DNA of 62,450 nt from Acidisarcina polymorpha (GTDB taxonomy: Bacteria; Acidobacteriota; Terriglobia; Terriglobales; Acidobacteriaceae): contig NZ_CP030841.1 of assembly GCF_003330725.1 (NCBI RefSeq), positions 1-62,450 of the forward strand, in the 5' to 3' direction. The stretch's first letter is position 1. Each line of letters begins with the position of its first letter. Below the pieces are notes generated by a model. The model made no database searches and was not told where the DNA came from. It saw only the letters and a list, made by a program, of their open reading frames with translations. Position numbers and translations under genes: made by a program. Below, one piece after another: positions 34,231 to 42,618 of the stretch.

Positions 34231-35505
34231 ATGGACACCGTTCCCCAGCAGCCCGTCGCCAAACCGCCGATCCAGAAAACCCTTCCTATCGTCCTCGTGC
34301 TTTTGGGCGGAGTCCTGTTGATTGGTATATCGACGGTGTTCAACCTCATTGCCGGTCATAAAAAAGAAGCCGCGAAGAGCACCATGCAGACGAAGCCCTC
34401 GACGGCCGACCCGCAGCAAGTGAGCGGATTCGAGAAACAGCAGGAGCAGATCGCCAAGAACGACCAGGACAACCTGCAAATGCAAAAAGCCCTTGCTGCT
34501 TTGCGGGCGCAGGACCAGGGCGCTCCCGGCCCAGAGGCAGACCCGTCCCTGCCCATGACTCCCGCCCAGAGCGCTGCGATCTACGGAGCAAGCCCGAATG
34601 CTCCGCGCCAGACCTCCGGACAAGCCGAGCTCGAAGCTCAGGCCAGACAGCAGGCGGCGGAGCGCGCGAAAAAGCGCGAGGATGCGCTCAACAGCGACAC
34701 GGTCGCCATCGACTTTGCCATCCGCGAGACGCCCGAGGCTGCGTCGGCTGTATCGGTTCACGACGAAAATAAAGCAGGCGAAGACAAAGGATCTGGCCCG
34801 CCCGCGCAGGCGGCAGGCGACAGCGACGCCGAAAAGGACATCGCCGAAGAACAAGGGCCTCGGCTGGGCGACAAAAAAGACAAAAACCCGATGGCGGCCT
34901 ACGATTTCGACGCCTACGGCGGACAACTCTACCGCATCTTCGAGGGCACGGTACTTGAAGGCGTCGTCACCAACCATACCGACGGCGGCATGGCCGGCCC
35001 GGTCCTGATTATGCTCACGACCGACTACTACTCGCACGACCACCGCCAGCTTCTTCTTCCTCAGGGAACCCGGCTGATCGGCTCCGTCCAGACGGTTGGC
35101 AGTCAGCAACAACACAAGTTGGCGGTCGTCTTTCATCGCGCGGTCTGCCCGGACGGTTTCTCGATCGATCTCGACAAATATCCCGGCCTCGATCCTTTGG
35201 GAACGACCGGCCTTGCCACCAAGGTTGACCACGGCTACGCAATGACGTTCGCCGCCGCCGCCGCCGTCGGGGGACTGGGAGGCCTCGCGCAAATCGGCAA
35301 CGCCGGCAGCTCCTTAACCACCAGTAGCCAAATCCGCAACGGACTCTCGTCGCAAACCAGCGCCGAGGGCGAACAGATACTCGACCATTTCCTCAATCGG
35401 CTGCCGATCATCACGCTCAAAGAAGGCTCGCGCGCGCGTGTCTACATCGGCAAAGACATTCTCATTCCCTCCTACGCAAACCACCGCGTCAACCCGAATC
35501 TCTAA
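34231..35505 (+). CDS. virB10: VirB10/TrbI-like T4SS protein
   Basis: The 424-residue product has one N-terminal transmembrane helix (LPIVLVLLGGVLLIGISTVF), then a long Gln/Ala/Pro-rich periplasmic stalk. The C-terminal beta-barrel-type domain has LYRIFEGTVLEGVVTNH, LLPQGTRLIGSVQTVGSQQQ, and ends RARVYIGKDILIPSY. VirB10 spans both membranes and senses ATP use by the motors. Its start directly follows the virB9 stop. Confidence 0.9.
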   Translation: MDTVPQQPVAKPPIQKTLPIVLVLLGGVLLIGISTVFNLIAGHKKEAAKSTMQTKPSTADPQQVSGFEKQQEQIAKNDQDNLQMQKALAALRAQDQGAPGPEADPSLPMTPAQSAAIYGASPNAPRQTSGQAELEAQARQQAAERAKKREDALNSDTVAIDFAIRETPEAASAVSVHDENKAGEDKGSGPPAQAAGDSDAEKDIAEEQGPRLGDKKDKNPMAAYDFDAYGGQLYRIFEGTVLEGVVTNHTDGGMAGPVLIMLTTDYYSHDHRQLLLPQGTRLIGSVQTVGSQQQHKLAVVFHRAVCPDGFSIDLDKYPGLDPLGTTGLATKVDHGYAMTFAAAAAVGGLGGLAQIGNAGSSLTTSSQIRNGLSSQTSAEGEQILDHFLNRLPIITLKEGSRARVYIGKDILIPSYANHRVNPNL

Positions 35506-35519
35506 AAGGAGAAGCGTTC

Positions 35520-36341
35520 ATGACACCACCGAACACCGCAACATGGAGCGGGATCGCCGTTCTTTTCGGCACTCTCGTGGCAGCCGTACCAGCCCACGCC
35601 CAGTTCGGCTCCGGCATCGTCTACGACCCAACCCAATCGGCCCACGCGATCAAACAGATCATCAACGAGACCCAAATGGCCGGTACCGCTCTGAAGACTT
35701 ACAACCAGACGGTGACCACCTACAACACGATTTACAACAACCTGATCCACTTCAACTCCAAACAAATCTGGCACACGCTCGAGAACGCGCTCCTAGCCAC
35801 CTCGGTCGAGAACACGTACGGGGAAACCAGCGGACTCCAAGCACAGTTGAACGGCCAATCGCAAAACCCTTCGCTGGTCTGGAGAATCATGAACCTCGCG
35901 CTTAACGGCACCTCGTCGAGCTTTTGGGCGCAGCAAGCTGTGGGAGCAAGCGAACGGCTCTCGACTCTCGCCCACATCGAGGCGATGGACGCGGCAAGCA
36001 CGGCATGCCTTGGCGCTGTCGGCTCCTATAACGCGGGAAGGACGGCCAATCTTTCCGCCAACAACGCGCTCGGCACGTCGCAATTCGACGCGACGACCTT
36101 CACCAACAGCGAACTCGAACAGCTAAACCTCATCAACGTCGCGAACGCGCAGAGGATGCAGGAAGAGCATGCCCAGGGCCAGATCCACGCCTGCATGGCC
36201 GCGCAGGCGGCGGTCGCCAACATGGACAAGCGCAACGCCGAATCGGCGGCCTTGAACGACGCGCAGTACGTTCAGAGCCAACAGTCATCGAACCCCACCT
36301 ACGCCGGCAACGAATCCGGCACGTGGACCAGTTACTACTAA
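35520..36341 (+). CDS. virB5: VirB5/TrbJ-like pilus-tip protein
   Basis: The 273-residue product has a signal peptide ending AVPAHAQ, then YDPTQSAHAIKQIINETQMA and long amphipathic helices, as in TrbJ/VirB5 minor pilins that contact the recipient. GGAG precedes the start. The last residues, AGNESGTWTSYY, are closely echoed at the end of the next small protein. Confidence 0.7.
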   Translation: MTPPNTATWSGIAVLFGTLVAAVPAHAQFGSGIVYDPTQSAHAIKQIINETQMAGTALKTYNQTVTTYNTIYNNLIHFNSKQIWHTLENALLATSVENTYGETSGLQAQLNGQSQNPSLVWRIMNLALNGTSSSFWAQQAVGASERLSTLAHIEAMDAASTACLGAVGSYNAGRTANLSANNALGTSQFDATTFTNSELEQLNLINVANAQRMQEEHAQGQIHACMAAQAAVANMDKRNAESAALNDAQYVQSQQSSNPTYAGNESGTWTSYY

Positions 36342-36368
36342 ACACCACCTAAATCCAAGGCGAGGCCC

Positions 36369-36593
36369 ATGCTGAAAGCCATCGACACCAAGCTCCTGAT
36401 CGCCATTCTCGCGGCGCTGTCCATCATCAGCGCCGCCATTTTCCGGATCGAAAAGCAGCACACCGATCAAGCCCGACGCGAAGCCGAGATACGCAAGCAG
36501 GATGAAGATTTCCGCAAGCAAGTAGAAACACTCAAGAAGAAGAGCCATGCGTCTGCCGGCAACGAAGGCGACACATGGAAGAAGTACTACTGA
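36369..36593 (+). CDS. small membrane protein sharing a C-terminal tag with VirB5
   Basis: The 74-residue product has an N-terminal helix (KLLIAILAALSIISAAIF), a charged coil (RREAEIRKQDEDFRKQVETL) and the tail AGNEGDTWKKYY, matching VirB5's AGNESGTWTSYY in spacing. It may be an inner-membrane partner of VirB5 or the result of a tail duplication. Function unknown. Confidence 0.6.
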   Translation: MLKAIDTKLLIAILAALSIISAAIFRIEKQHTDQARREAEIRKQDEDFRKQVETLKKKSHASAGNEGDTWKKYY

Positions 36594-36603
36594 GGCTACT
36601 ATC

Positions 36604-37503
36604 ATGCATATCGCCGCCCCGACGCTGCTCGCCGTAGGAACCATCGACTGGCTCTACCAGTTAACGCAGCAACTCACCGATCTCACCACTGCTAACGGCG
36701 ACGCACTCTCGAACTTCGGAATGATCCTGCTGGCGTTCCTCGCGACCCTCAAGCTGATCGGGGTGGCGATCCGCATGAGCCCCTGGTCCGCCTATTTCGG
36801 TGGCTATCGGCCCGTCTCGCTCGACGAACTCAAAGTGTTTCTTTTCCGGCTCCTGTTTTGCTGCGTCATCGAGCACTACTGGACCAACAACCTTCCCGGC
36901 GCAGCGTTCGGATTCAATCGGATGTTCTCCTACATCGCCGGAGCCATCTCTCAGATCCTCGATCAGAACTCGCTCAACCAGCTCCTGCAATTAATGCACA
37001 CCGCGGCATCGGACACCACCTTGCCAACCGGCCTGGCCATATACCAATACGTCGTTTATTTCCTCATCATGATCTTGATGGGCCTCGCCTCCGGCATCCT
37101 GTTCCTCATCAACTCCAGCGCCTTTATCTTCTACGGCGTCACCGCCCTCTTCGGTCCCGTCCTGATTCCGCTCTACATGACTGAAACCTTTCGGGGAAAG
37201 TTTCTGCACTTCGTCGAGGTGCTGGCGAGTTTCGCCATGATCCGCGCCGTCGCGGCGGCGTTCATCTTCGTCTGGTCGGGATTTCTGACCGGGTTCATGC
37301 AGCAGACCTTCGAGGGAAATTACTCGCTCGCGAACTGGCTTGCCAACTTGGTCCCGTTCATGACCATCTACGTCGCATTCATCCTTAACATGGTTCTCGT
37401 TCCATCCATCACACAAATCATCTTCGGAGGAGGCGCGGGGGCGGCGGGCAAGATCGGCGAAATGGGTGAGCGCGTCGCAGCCTACGCGGTAACCAGATCA
37501 TGA
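36604..37503 (+). CDS. virB6: VirB6/TrbL-like polytopic channel protein
   Basis: Start chosen at ATG 36604 (MHIAAPTLLAVGTIDWLYQL), 10 bases after the previous stop, giving 299 residues. Five to six transmembrane helices include NFGMILLAFLATLKLIGVAI, YVVYFLIMILMGLASGILFL and FGPVLIPLYMTETFRGKFLH, a typical TrbL/VirB6 signature region. It guides DNA through the inner membrane. Its stop overlaps the next ATG. Confidence 0.85.
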   Translation: MHIAAPTLLAVGTIDWLYQLTQQLTDLTTANGDALSNFGMILLAFLATLKLIGVAIRMSPWSAYFGGYRPVSLDELKVFLFRLLFCCVIEHYWTNNLPGAAFGFNRMFSYIAGAISQILDQNSLNQLLQLMHTAASDTTLPTGLAIYQYVVYFLIMILMGLASGILFLINSSAFIFYGVTALFGPVLIPLYMTETFRGKFLHFVEVLASFAMIRAVAAAFIFVWSGFLTGFMQQTFEGNYSLANWLANLVPFMTIYVAFILNMVLVPSITQIIFGGGAGAAGKIGEMGERVAAYAVTRS

Positions 37504-37694
37504 AAAAACCAGTCACTTACGTCCGAATCGAACCCACGCCGGCGCAGCGCGTGGGAAAGTCCGTCGCGATCGTCATCGGGTTCCTGTTTCTAGCAATCGC
37601 CATCGAAAGTCTCTTCTTCACCGTCCCAACCGCTTACCACATATTCAAGGCATCGAGGAAAACACATGTCCGCGCAAATAGCCAGTCCCACTAG
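37500..37694 (+). CDS. small single-span protein between virB6 and virB8
   Basis: The 64-residue product starts in an ATGA overlap with virB6 and overlaps virB8 by 29 bases. One transmembrane helix (VAIVIGFLFLAIAIESLFFT) is followed by a basic tail. It is an operon member by position; function unknown. Confidence 0.5.
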   Translation: MKKPVTYVRIEPTPAQRVGKSVAIVIGFLFLAIAIESLFFTVPTAYHIFKASRKTHVRANSQSH

Positions 37695-38448
37695 CCACCT
37701 CACGCCCAAACAGCGAGTGGAGGCTGACGAGATCGCCAACGAAGTCTACGCCGCGCACTACAACGAGCGCCGCATTGCGAAGCTCGCCATCGTCTCGCTC
37801 GCCGGGCTCTCGCTCGCCCTCGGCGGAGCGGTGGTCTATGTCTCCGCCCGTCCCGCTGTCAATCGCTACATTCGCATCGACGAGGCAGGCCGAGCGCAGG
37901 CCATTCAATATAGCGACCTGAGCTACAGCCCGCGCGAGGGTGAGATTCGCACCTACCTCACCGACTGGGTGAATTACCGCCACACCATCAATCGCCAAAC
38001 CATCGCAAAAAAATATCCGATGAACTACTACTTCCTCTCGGGTCCACTCGCCTCGCAGCTCATCCTGGCCGACAACAGCAACCATCTCACCTCGCAGGTG
38101 ATCGCCGGCCAGATCGAGCAGAGCGACGTGCAGGTCAACAACGTCACCATCACGTCGATGTCGCAGGAGAGTATCTCCGGAGCGGTCGTGTCGCGAGGCA
38201 CGGCGCTGATCAACTTCGACCGCATCTACTCGCCCGAACAATCACGCGAGCCTCGCACCGAACACTGGATATCTTCGGTGACTTACTATCTCAATCCCGC
38301 GCAGGTGAGCCTCCAGGCGCGGACCAACCCGCAATACGAGACCATCAATCCGCTGGGACTCACAATCACCGAGTTCCATGAAAACCGAGCCTCCGTCGAT
38401 CAGACTCCGGAAGGCGCGCGCGCGTCGCGGCCAGAGGTGAAACCGTGA
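37666..38448 (+). CDS. virB8: VirB8/TrbF-like T4SS protein
   Basis: The 260-residue product has a short cytoplasmic start, one transmembrane helix (LAIVSLAGLSLALGGAVVYV) and a periplasmic NTF2-like domain (IRTYLTDWVNYRHTINRQTI, ending NPQYETINPLGLTITEFHEN). The closing NP(L/F)G(L/I)..T.(F/Y) motif is characteristic of VirB8. It is a bitopic assembly factor of the inner-membrane complex. Its end overlaps virB11 by four bases. Confidence 0.85.
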   Translation: MSAQIASPTSHLTPKQRVEADEIANEVYAAHYNERRIAKLAIVSLAGLSLALGGAVVYVSARPAVNRYIRIDEAGRAQAIQYSDLSYSPREGEIRTYLTDWVNYRHTINRQTIAKKYPMNYYFLSGPLASQLILADNSNHLTSQVIAGQIEQSDVQVNNVTITSMSQESISGAVVSRGTALINFDRIYSPEQSREPRTEHWISSVTYYLNPAQVSLQARTNPQYETINPLGLTITEFHENRASVDQTPEGARASRPEVKP

Positions 38449-39464
38449 GCGACAGCGCGACCGTAACAGCCACCGATGAGACTGGCTGGGAGAAAGTTCT
38501 TCCTTTCTTCGAGGACGAATTGCAAGCGCTGATCCTCGACAAGACGATCAGCGACTTGATGGTCAATGGAACGCGGGGCGTCTATGCCGACCGGGGAGGC
38601 GTTGTCGAGCACATTCCGCTCACCAACACTTACAGCGTCGAACGACTGGAGGCCGCCATCCAGCGCGTCGCCCGCATGATCGGGCAGGATCTGACGCAAC
38701 AAAATCCGATCCTCAACACGCGTATGCCCGATGGTTCGCGCGTGGCAGTCGTGGGCTCTCCATCGTCGATCGGTGGCCCGACACTCACCATCCGGAAATT
38801 CAACCAATGGTTCACCACTGACCAGCTCATCGAGAAGGGAAGTCTACCCGCTGCTGTCCGGGACAAGATTGTTTCGCTCCTGCTTGCGAAGAAGAACGGC
38901 ATCATTGCGGGCGGTACGGGATCGGGCAAAACCACGCTCATGAAAGCGATCCTCGACCATGTCCCGCTCACCGACCGGCTGATCGTCATCGAACAGGTCG
39001 CGGAACTCCAGGTCAAGCAACCGAACGCTGTTCGCTGGGAGGTTGTCGATCCTATTCCCGGACAGTCGCGTGTGTCGCCGAGCGCGTTGCTCGCGGCGGC
39101 CCTCCGCCATCGCCCCGATCGCATCATCTTCGGCGAGATACGCGACGAGTGCGCGAACGATCTGCTGCAAGCCATGAACACCGGACACGGCGGAACGCTC
39201 ACTACCTTACACGCGAAATCGGCGTGGGACGCATTGAGCCGCCTCTCGAATCTCGCGTTGAGTGCGCGTCCCAATATCAACCACAGCTTCATACGATCGG
39301 AGACCGCCGACGCTATCGACTTCGTTCTTTATTGCGAACGCGACTCGACCGGCAGGCGCAGAGTTCGCGAGTTCATCGGCGTCAACGGCTACGACTTTCC
39401 GACGCAAACCTTCCTCACCGAAGACTATTACCGCGCGGAGACAAACCCCGCTGCGGCGCACTAA
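38445..39464 (+). CDS. virB11: VirB11/TrbB-type T4SS ATPase
   Basis: The 339-residue product starts at GTG overlapping virB8. It has an N-terminal domain with ISDLMVNGTRGVY, Walker A GGTGSGKT (156-163, Lys162), an Asp box IVIEQVAELQVKQPNAVRWE, Walker B RIIFGEIRDECANDLLQAMN and the His box GHGGTLTTLHA. These are all the hallmarks of hexameric secretion ATPases. It powers switching between pilus assembly and DNA export. Confidence 0.95.
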   Translation: MSDSATVTATDETGWEKVLPFFEDELQALILDKTISDLMVNGTRGVYADRGGVVEHIPLTNTYSVERLEAAIQRVARMIGQDLTQQNPILNTRMPDGSRVAVVGSPSSIGGPTLTIRKFNQWFTTDQLIEKGSLPAAVRDKIVSLLLAKKNGIIAGGTGSGKTTLMKAILDHVPLTDRLIVIEQVAELQVKQPNAVRWEVVDPIPGQSRVSPSALLAAALRHRPDRIIFGEIRDECANDLLQAMNTGHGGTLTTLHAKSAWDALSRLSNLALSARPNINHSFIRSETADAIDFVLYCERDSTGRRRVREFIGVNGYDFPTQTFLTEDYYRAETNPAAAH

Positions 39465-39545
39465 ACGGCAGCGCTCCGGGCGCGACAACAAGCGCCCAAT
39501 CATCCACGCAACACAACCCCAAATCTCTCTGGAGGAGACCGATAG

Positions 39546-39830
39546 ATGCCACTACTCGATATCAAACTCATCAAGAAACTCACCGTGCTCTGCACACTTG
39601 AAGAGTCAACGGTGCAAACCGTTGACCAGTACGCCGCGTTCGCGAAAGCGCCTGCCGATGAAGTGGTGAACAAGGCCATCGAATACGCGCTGGGAAGAGA
39701 TTCTGAGTTCCAGAAATATCGCGCGGCGAACCCAAAAGCGCCCGCCGCGCTGCGCGTCAAGACGCCATCCAGCGGCTCGCCAAATAAGAAACGCGGGCCG
39801 AAGCCAGCGTCTCTTATTGCGGCGGATTAG
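39546..39830 (+). CDS. small DNA-binding-type protein after virB11
   Basis: The 94-residue product is preceded by a strong GGAGGAG. STVQTVDQYAAFAKAPADEV with VNKAIEYAL resembles the helix-helix part of ribbon-helix-helix proteins, and the tail is basic (NKKRGPKPAS). A regulator of transfer genes or a relaxosome accessory is plausible; not assigned to a family. Confidence 0.55.
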   Translation: MPLLDIKLIKKLTVLCTLEESTVQTVDQYAAFAKAPADEVVNKAIEYALGRDSEFQKYRAANPKAPAALRVKTPSSGSPNKKRGPKPASLIAAD

Positions 39831-40037
39831 TAGATGCGACGCGGCCTATTCTCCATCCGCTTTGCGGCCTCTTCGCTGGTAAGGAAACAGCGCGGTAATC
39901 TTTCAGCGGTTGTGGTGGACATCAAAGGATGTGCTTCGCACATGGAAATGACGACACTCCATCCCTTCCAGGGTGGTGTGCAGCGGCAGAAAGTAGACAA
40001 TAGTCAACCTTTTACCCAAGAACAACTTACACGCAAT

Positions 40038-40078
40038 CGGTAGACAGTTGTAGACCTCCGGTCTTCAATTGTCTACCG
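40038..40078. promoter_or_regulatory. 41-base imperfect palindrome, candidate relaxosome or operator site
   Basis: CGGTAGACA at 40038-40046 mirrors TGTCTACCG at 40070-40078, with further pairing of TTG/CAA and AGAC/GTCT inside. A related GTAGACAATAGTC lies near 39992. It directly precedes the MobC/TraM-like gene, in the usual place of oriT or of an operator for that protein. Confidence 0.5.
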
Positions 40079-40092
40079 CTTCAAAGGAACAA

Positions 40093-40488
40093 ATGGAACC
40101 GATTGAAACAGGAGCGCCACTGGACTTCGAGAGCCGGTTGCGCCGTTCGCAAGGACGGGCGGGACGCAAGCATGTAGCAAGCGCGAAGGTGACTGGGGCT
40201 GAATATAGCCAATTACAAGTAGCGGCGCAGAGGGATGGCAAGGCCCTTAGCGAATGGGCGCGCGAAGTGCTCTTGCGGGAGGCGCGGCGAAGCCCGCGCG
40301 ATCCTCTTTTCACGGAGATCGTCGCGACACGAATGCTTCTGAATCTTGTGCTGCAGCACATTGCCTGCGGCGAGCTGATGACTGCAGAAATGTTTAGCGA
40401 CATGCTCACGAAAGTGCGCACGACGAAGCACAAACAGGCGCTCGAATTGATGGAACAGTACGCGACAAACGATCCGAAGGAGATCTGA
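40093..40488 (+). CDS. MobC/TraM-like relaxosome accessory protein
   Basis: ATG 40093 after AAAGGA gives 131 residues (MEPIETGAPLDFESRLRRSQ). The basic segment GRKHVASAKVTGAEYSQLQV with SEWAREVLLREARR fits the strand-helix-helix of RHH mobilisation proteins (VTxxEYxxLxxxA...LSEWxREVLL). The C-terminal half is helical. Such proteins bind oriT and help the relaxase and coupling protein. It sits between the candidate palindrome and virD4. Confidence 0.65.
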   Translation: MEPIETGAPLDFESRLRRSQGRAGRKHVASAKVTGAEYSQLQVAAQRDGKALSEWAREVLLREARRSPRDPLFTEIVATRMLLNLVLQHIACGELMTAEMFSDMLTKVRTTKHKQALELMEQYATNDPKEI

Positions 40489-40491
40489 CAA

Positions 40492-42600
40492 ATGGCCCAG
40501 CAATGGGGACGAAAAGAGACGGTCGTCTGGCCGCCGCAAGTTCCAATCTACACTTACGCGACGCTGATTCTCGCAGTGCCGATCACGCTCGCACTGCTCT
40601 TCAGCATGTATGCGATGAAGCCGTTTCTCGCGCGGAACTACACCGGAGCATTCCTCCAGACGGCTGCCGGGGCCCAGTTCAACATGCACGGATCGTACCG
40701 GCTCATTTATCTCGGGGGAGGGAAGCGAGCGCCCCGCGTAGCCGTTCCCGACGACTTCGTTCCCGGCTCCATGACGCTGCCCGAAGGCAAGCAACTCGAC
40801 GTAGAACTGTCTCCGGTGGCTAAGGCGCAGGGATACACCACGCTCTTTCGCGGGCCGGCGCGCAAGGTCGCCGACACCACTCTTCATCTCTGGCTTCAGT
40901 CGTCGATCTTCGGAGGAGAAGACCTTCTGAGCAGCTATCAAGCCGCGTTGATCGAAAGCGGCGTGGTGATGGTCTTCATGCTTTGTTTCGCAGTTCCGTG
41001 GGATCTAAAGCGCGGCAAACGCATGAAGTACGGACGGCTCCTTCGCGGCCCCGAGATGCACACGCCGAAGGAGTTCAACCGGGCGGTGAAAGGCCAGGGT
41101 CTCGGTCTGGTAACAACCAGGAAGGGCGTCATCATCCGGCTGCCGAGACGCGCCGAGGCAAAGCATATTCAAATCATGGGCGACACGGGCGTAGGGAAAT
41201 CGACCTTGCTGATGAAGATGCTCGAACAGATCGAAGACCGGGGCGAATCGGCCATCGTGTACGACCCTGCCGGAGAGTTCGTGCAGAGGTTTTACCGGGA
41301 AGACCGAGGCGATTTCATCCTCAATCCCTTCGACGAGCGGTGCCCCTATTGGACGCCTTCGAGCGAGCTGCGAAACCCGGCCGAGGCGCGGACCATCGCC
41401 GCGTCGCTCTATCAACCGACCGACAACAAGAAAGGCGAATTCTTCACCGACACGCCGCAAAAGGTCTTCGCGCACCTGATGAAATACCGTCCCTCTCCGC
41501 ATGAATTGGTCGCGTGGATGTCGAATGAAACCGAGATCGACAAGCGCGTCGCCGGCACGGAAATAGCGGCAATGATCGCGAAAGATGCCCCCGACCAGAG
41601 GAACGGTGTCCTCGCATCGCTCGGTTTGATCGCCGACAGCCTGCGGCTTTTGAAGACCAGCGAACAGGCCAAAGGACGGGAGTGGAGCGCAACCAAATGG
41701 TCGGAGAAACGTGAGGGCTGGATCTTCCTCACCTCCACCCAGGAGGCCCAGCAAGAGGCGCTCCGCCCGCTCCAATCGTTGTGGATCGACCTGCTCATCC
41801 TCCGTCTTCTGAGCCTTCCCGAACCCGGCCAAAAACGGGCATGGTTCGTCATCGACGAGTTGGCCACCCTGCAACGGCTACCGCAGTTCCACACCGCTCT
41901 GACCAAAGGCCGCAAGAGCGACAACCCGATCATCTTCGGCTACCAAGGGAAGGCCCAGCTCGAAGTGATCTACGGACACCTGGCGGAGGTCATGCTGTCG
42001 ATGCCCTCCACCAAAATCATCATGAAGACCTCGGAGCCGAACGCGGCCAAGTGGGCTTCCGAGCTGATCGGCGAGATCGAAATCGAACGAGTACGGGAGA
42101 CGGTCGCCGACGGTAAACGGGCCGGAAAGAGCTTCACCATGGACCGTCAGATCGAGCCGCTGGTCATGGCGTCGGAGATCGAGGGTCTCGAAGACCTCCA
42201 TGCGTTTATGAAGTTGGGAAACCACGTCACGCGGTTCTCCTTCCCCCGCATGGACCGGGCAATCATCGCGCCATCGATGGTCTCGCGGGAGATTCCTGAA
42301 GAAGATATGTGGCTCCCTTCGCTGCCTTTAGAAGTTCCGAACACGATCGAGACGGTAGAGGAGGCAGTAGAGGAGGAGACAGTCGCCGCCACGCCCCCAT
42401 CCATCGAAGAACTCATCGACAAGGGAGTGGAAGCAAAGTTCGACGAGTTGCTGGCCGACCTCGACCGCCGCCTTGAGCAGCGCTCTCCGGAAGACGCCGA
42501 ATCTACAACTCCGGGGCCGCAGGCCGTCCCTTCGCCCACGCCCAAACCGCGCCCTCTGCCGTTGTTTACTCCGGCCCTCGACCGCAGCGCCAACCTATAG
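40492..42600 (+). CDS. virD4: VirD4/TraD-type coupling protein
   Basis: The 702-residue product has two N-terminal membrane helices (YATLILAVPITLALLFSMYA and SGVVMVFMLCFAVPW), Walker A GDTGVGKS at 230-237 and Walker B AWFVIDELATLQRLPQFHTA. It has the TrwB/TraD pattern PIIFGYQGKAQLEVIYG and a Glu/Pro-rich C-terminal tail, often used to contact the relaxase. It recruits the relaxosome to the T4SS. It lies 3 bases after the accessory gene and 18 before the relaxase. Confidence 0.9.
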   Translation: MAQQWGRKETVVWPPQVPIYTYATLILAVPITLALLFSMYAMKPFLARNYTGAFLQTAAGAQFNMHGSYRLIYLGGGKRAPRVAVPDDFVPGSMTLPEGKQLDVELSPVAKAQGYTTLFRGPARKVADTTLHLWLQSSIFGGEDLLSSYQAALIESGVVMVFMLCFAVPWDLKRGKRMKYGRLLRGPEMHTPKEFNRAVKGQGLGLVTTRKGVIIRLPRRAEAKHIQIMGDTGVGKSTLLMKMLEQIEDRGESAIVYDPAGEFVQRFYREDRGDFILNPFDERCPYWTPSSELRNPAEARTIAASLYQPTDNKKGEFFTDTPQKVFAHLMKYRPSPHELVAWMSNETEIDKRVAGTEIAAMIAKDAPDQRNGVLASLGLIADSLRLLKTSEQAKGREWSATKWSEKREGWIFLTSTQEAQQEALRPLQSLWIDLLILRLLSLPEPGQKRAWFVIDELATLQRLPQFHTALTKGRKSDNPIIFGYQGKAQLEVIYGHLAEVMLSMPSTKIIMKTSEPNAAKWASELIGEIEIERVRETVADGKRAGKSFTMDRQIEPLVMASEIEGLEDLHAFMKLGNHVTRFSFPRMDRAIIAPSMVSREIPEEDMWLPSLPLEVPNTIETVEEAVEEETVAATPPSIEELIDKGVEAKFDELLADLDRRLEQRSPEDAESTTPGPQAVPSPTPKPRPLPLFTPALDRSANL

Positions 42601-42618
42601 CCAAAGCGAGAAGCCAGA

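Noticed and set aside
34114-35292. 392-residue minus frame opposite virB9/virB10
   Set aside because: Antisense shadow of a clear VirB10; composition follows the GC-rich complementary strand and no motifs are present.
41005-41874. 289-residue minus frame opposite virD4
   Set aside because: Overlaps the conserved ATPase core of the coupling protein; no independent support.
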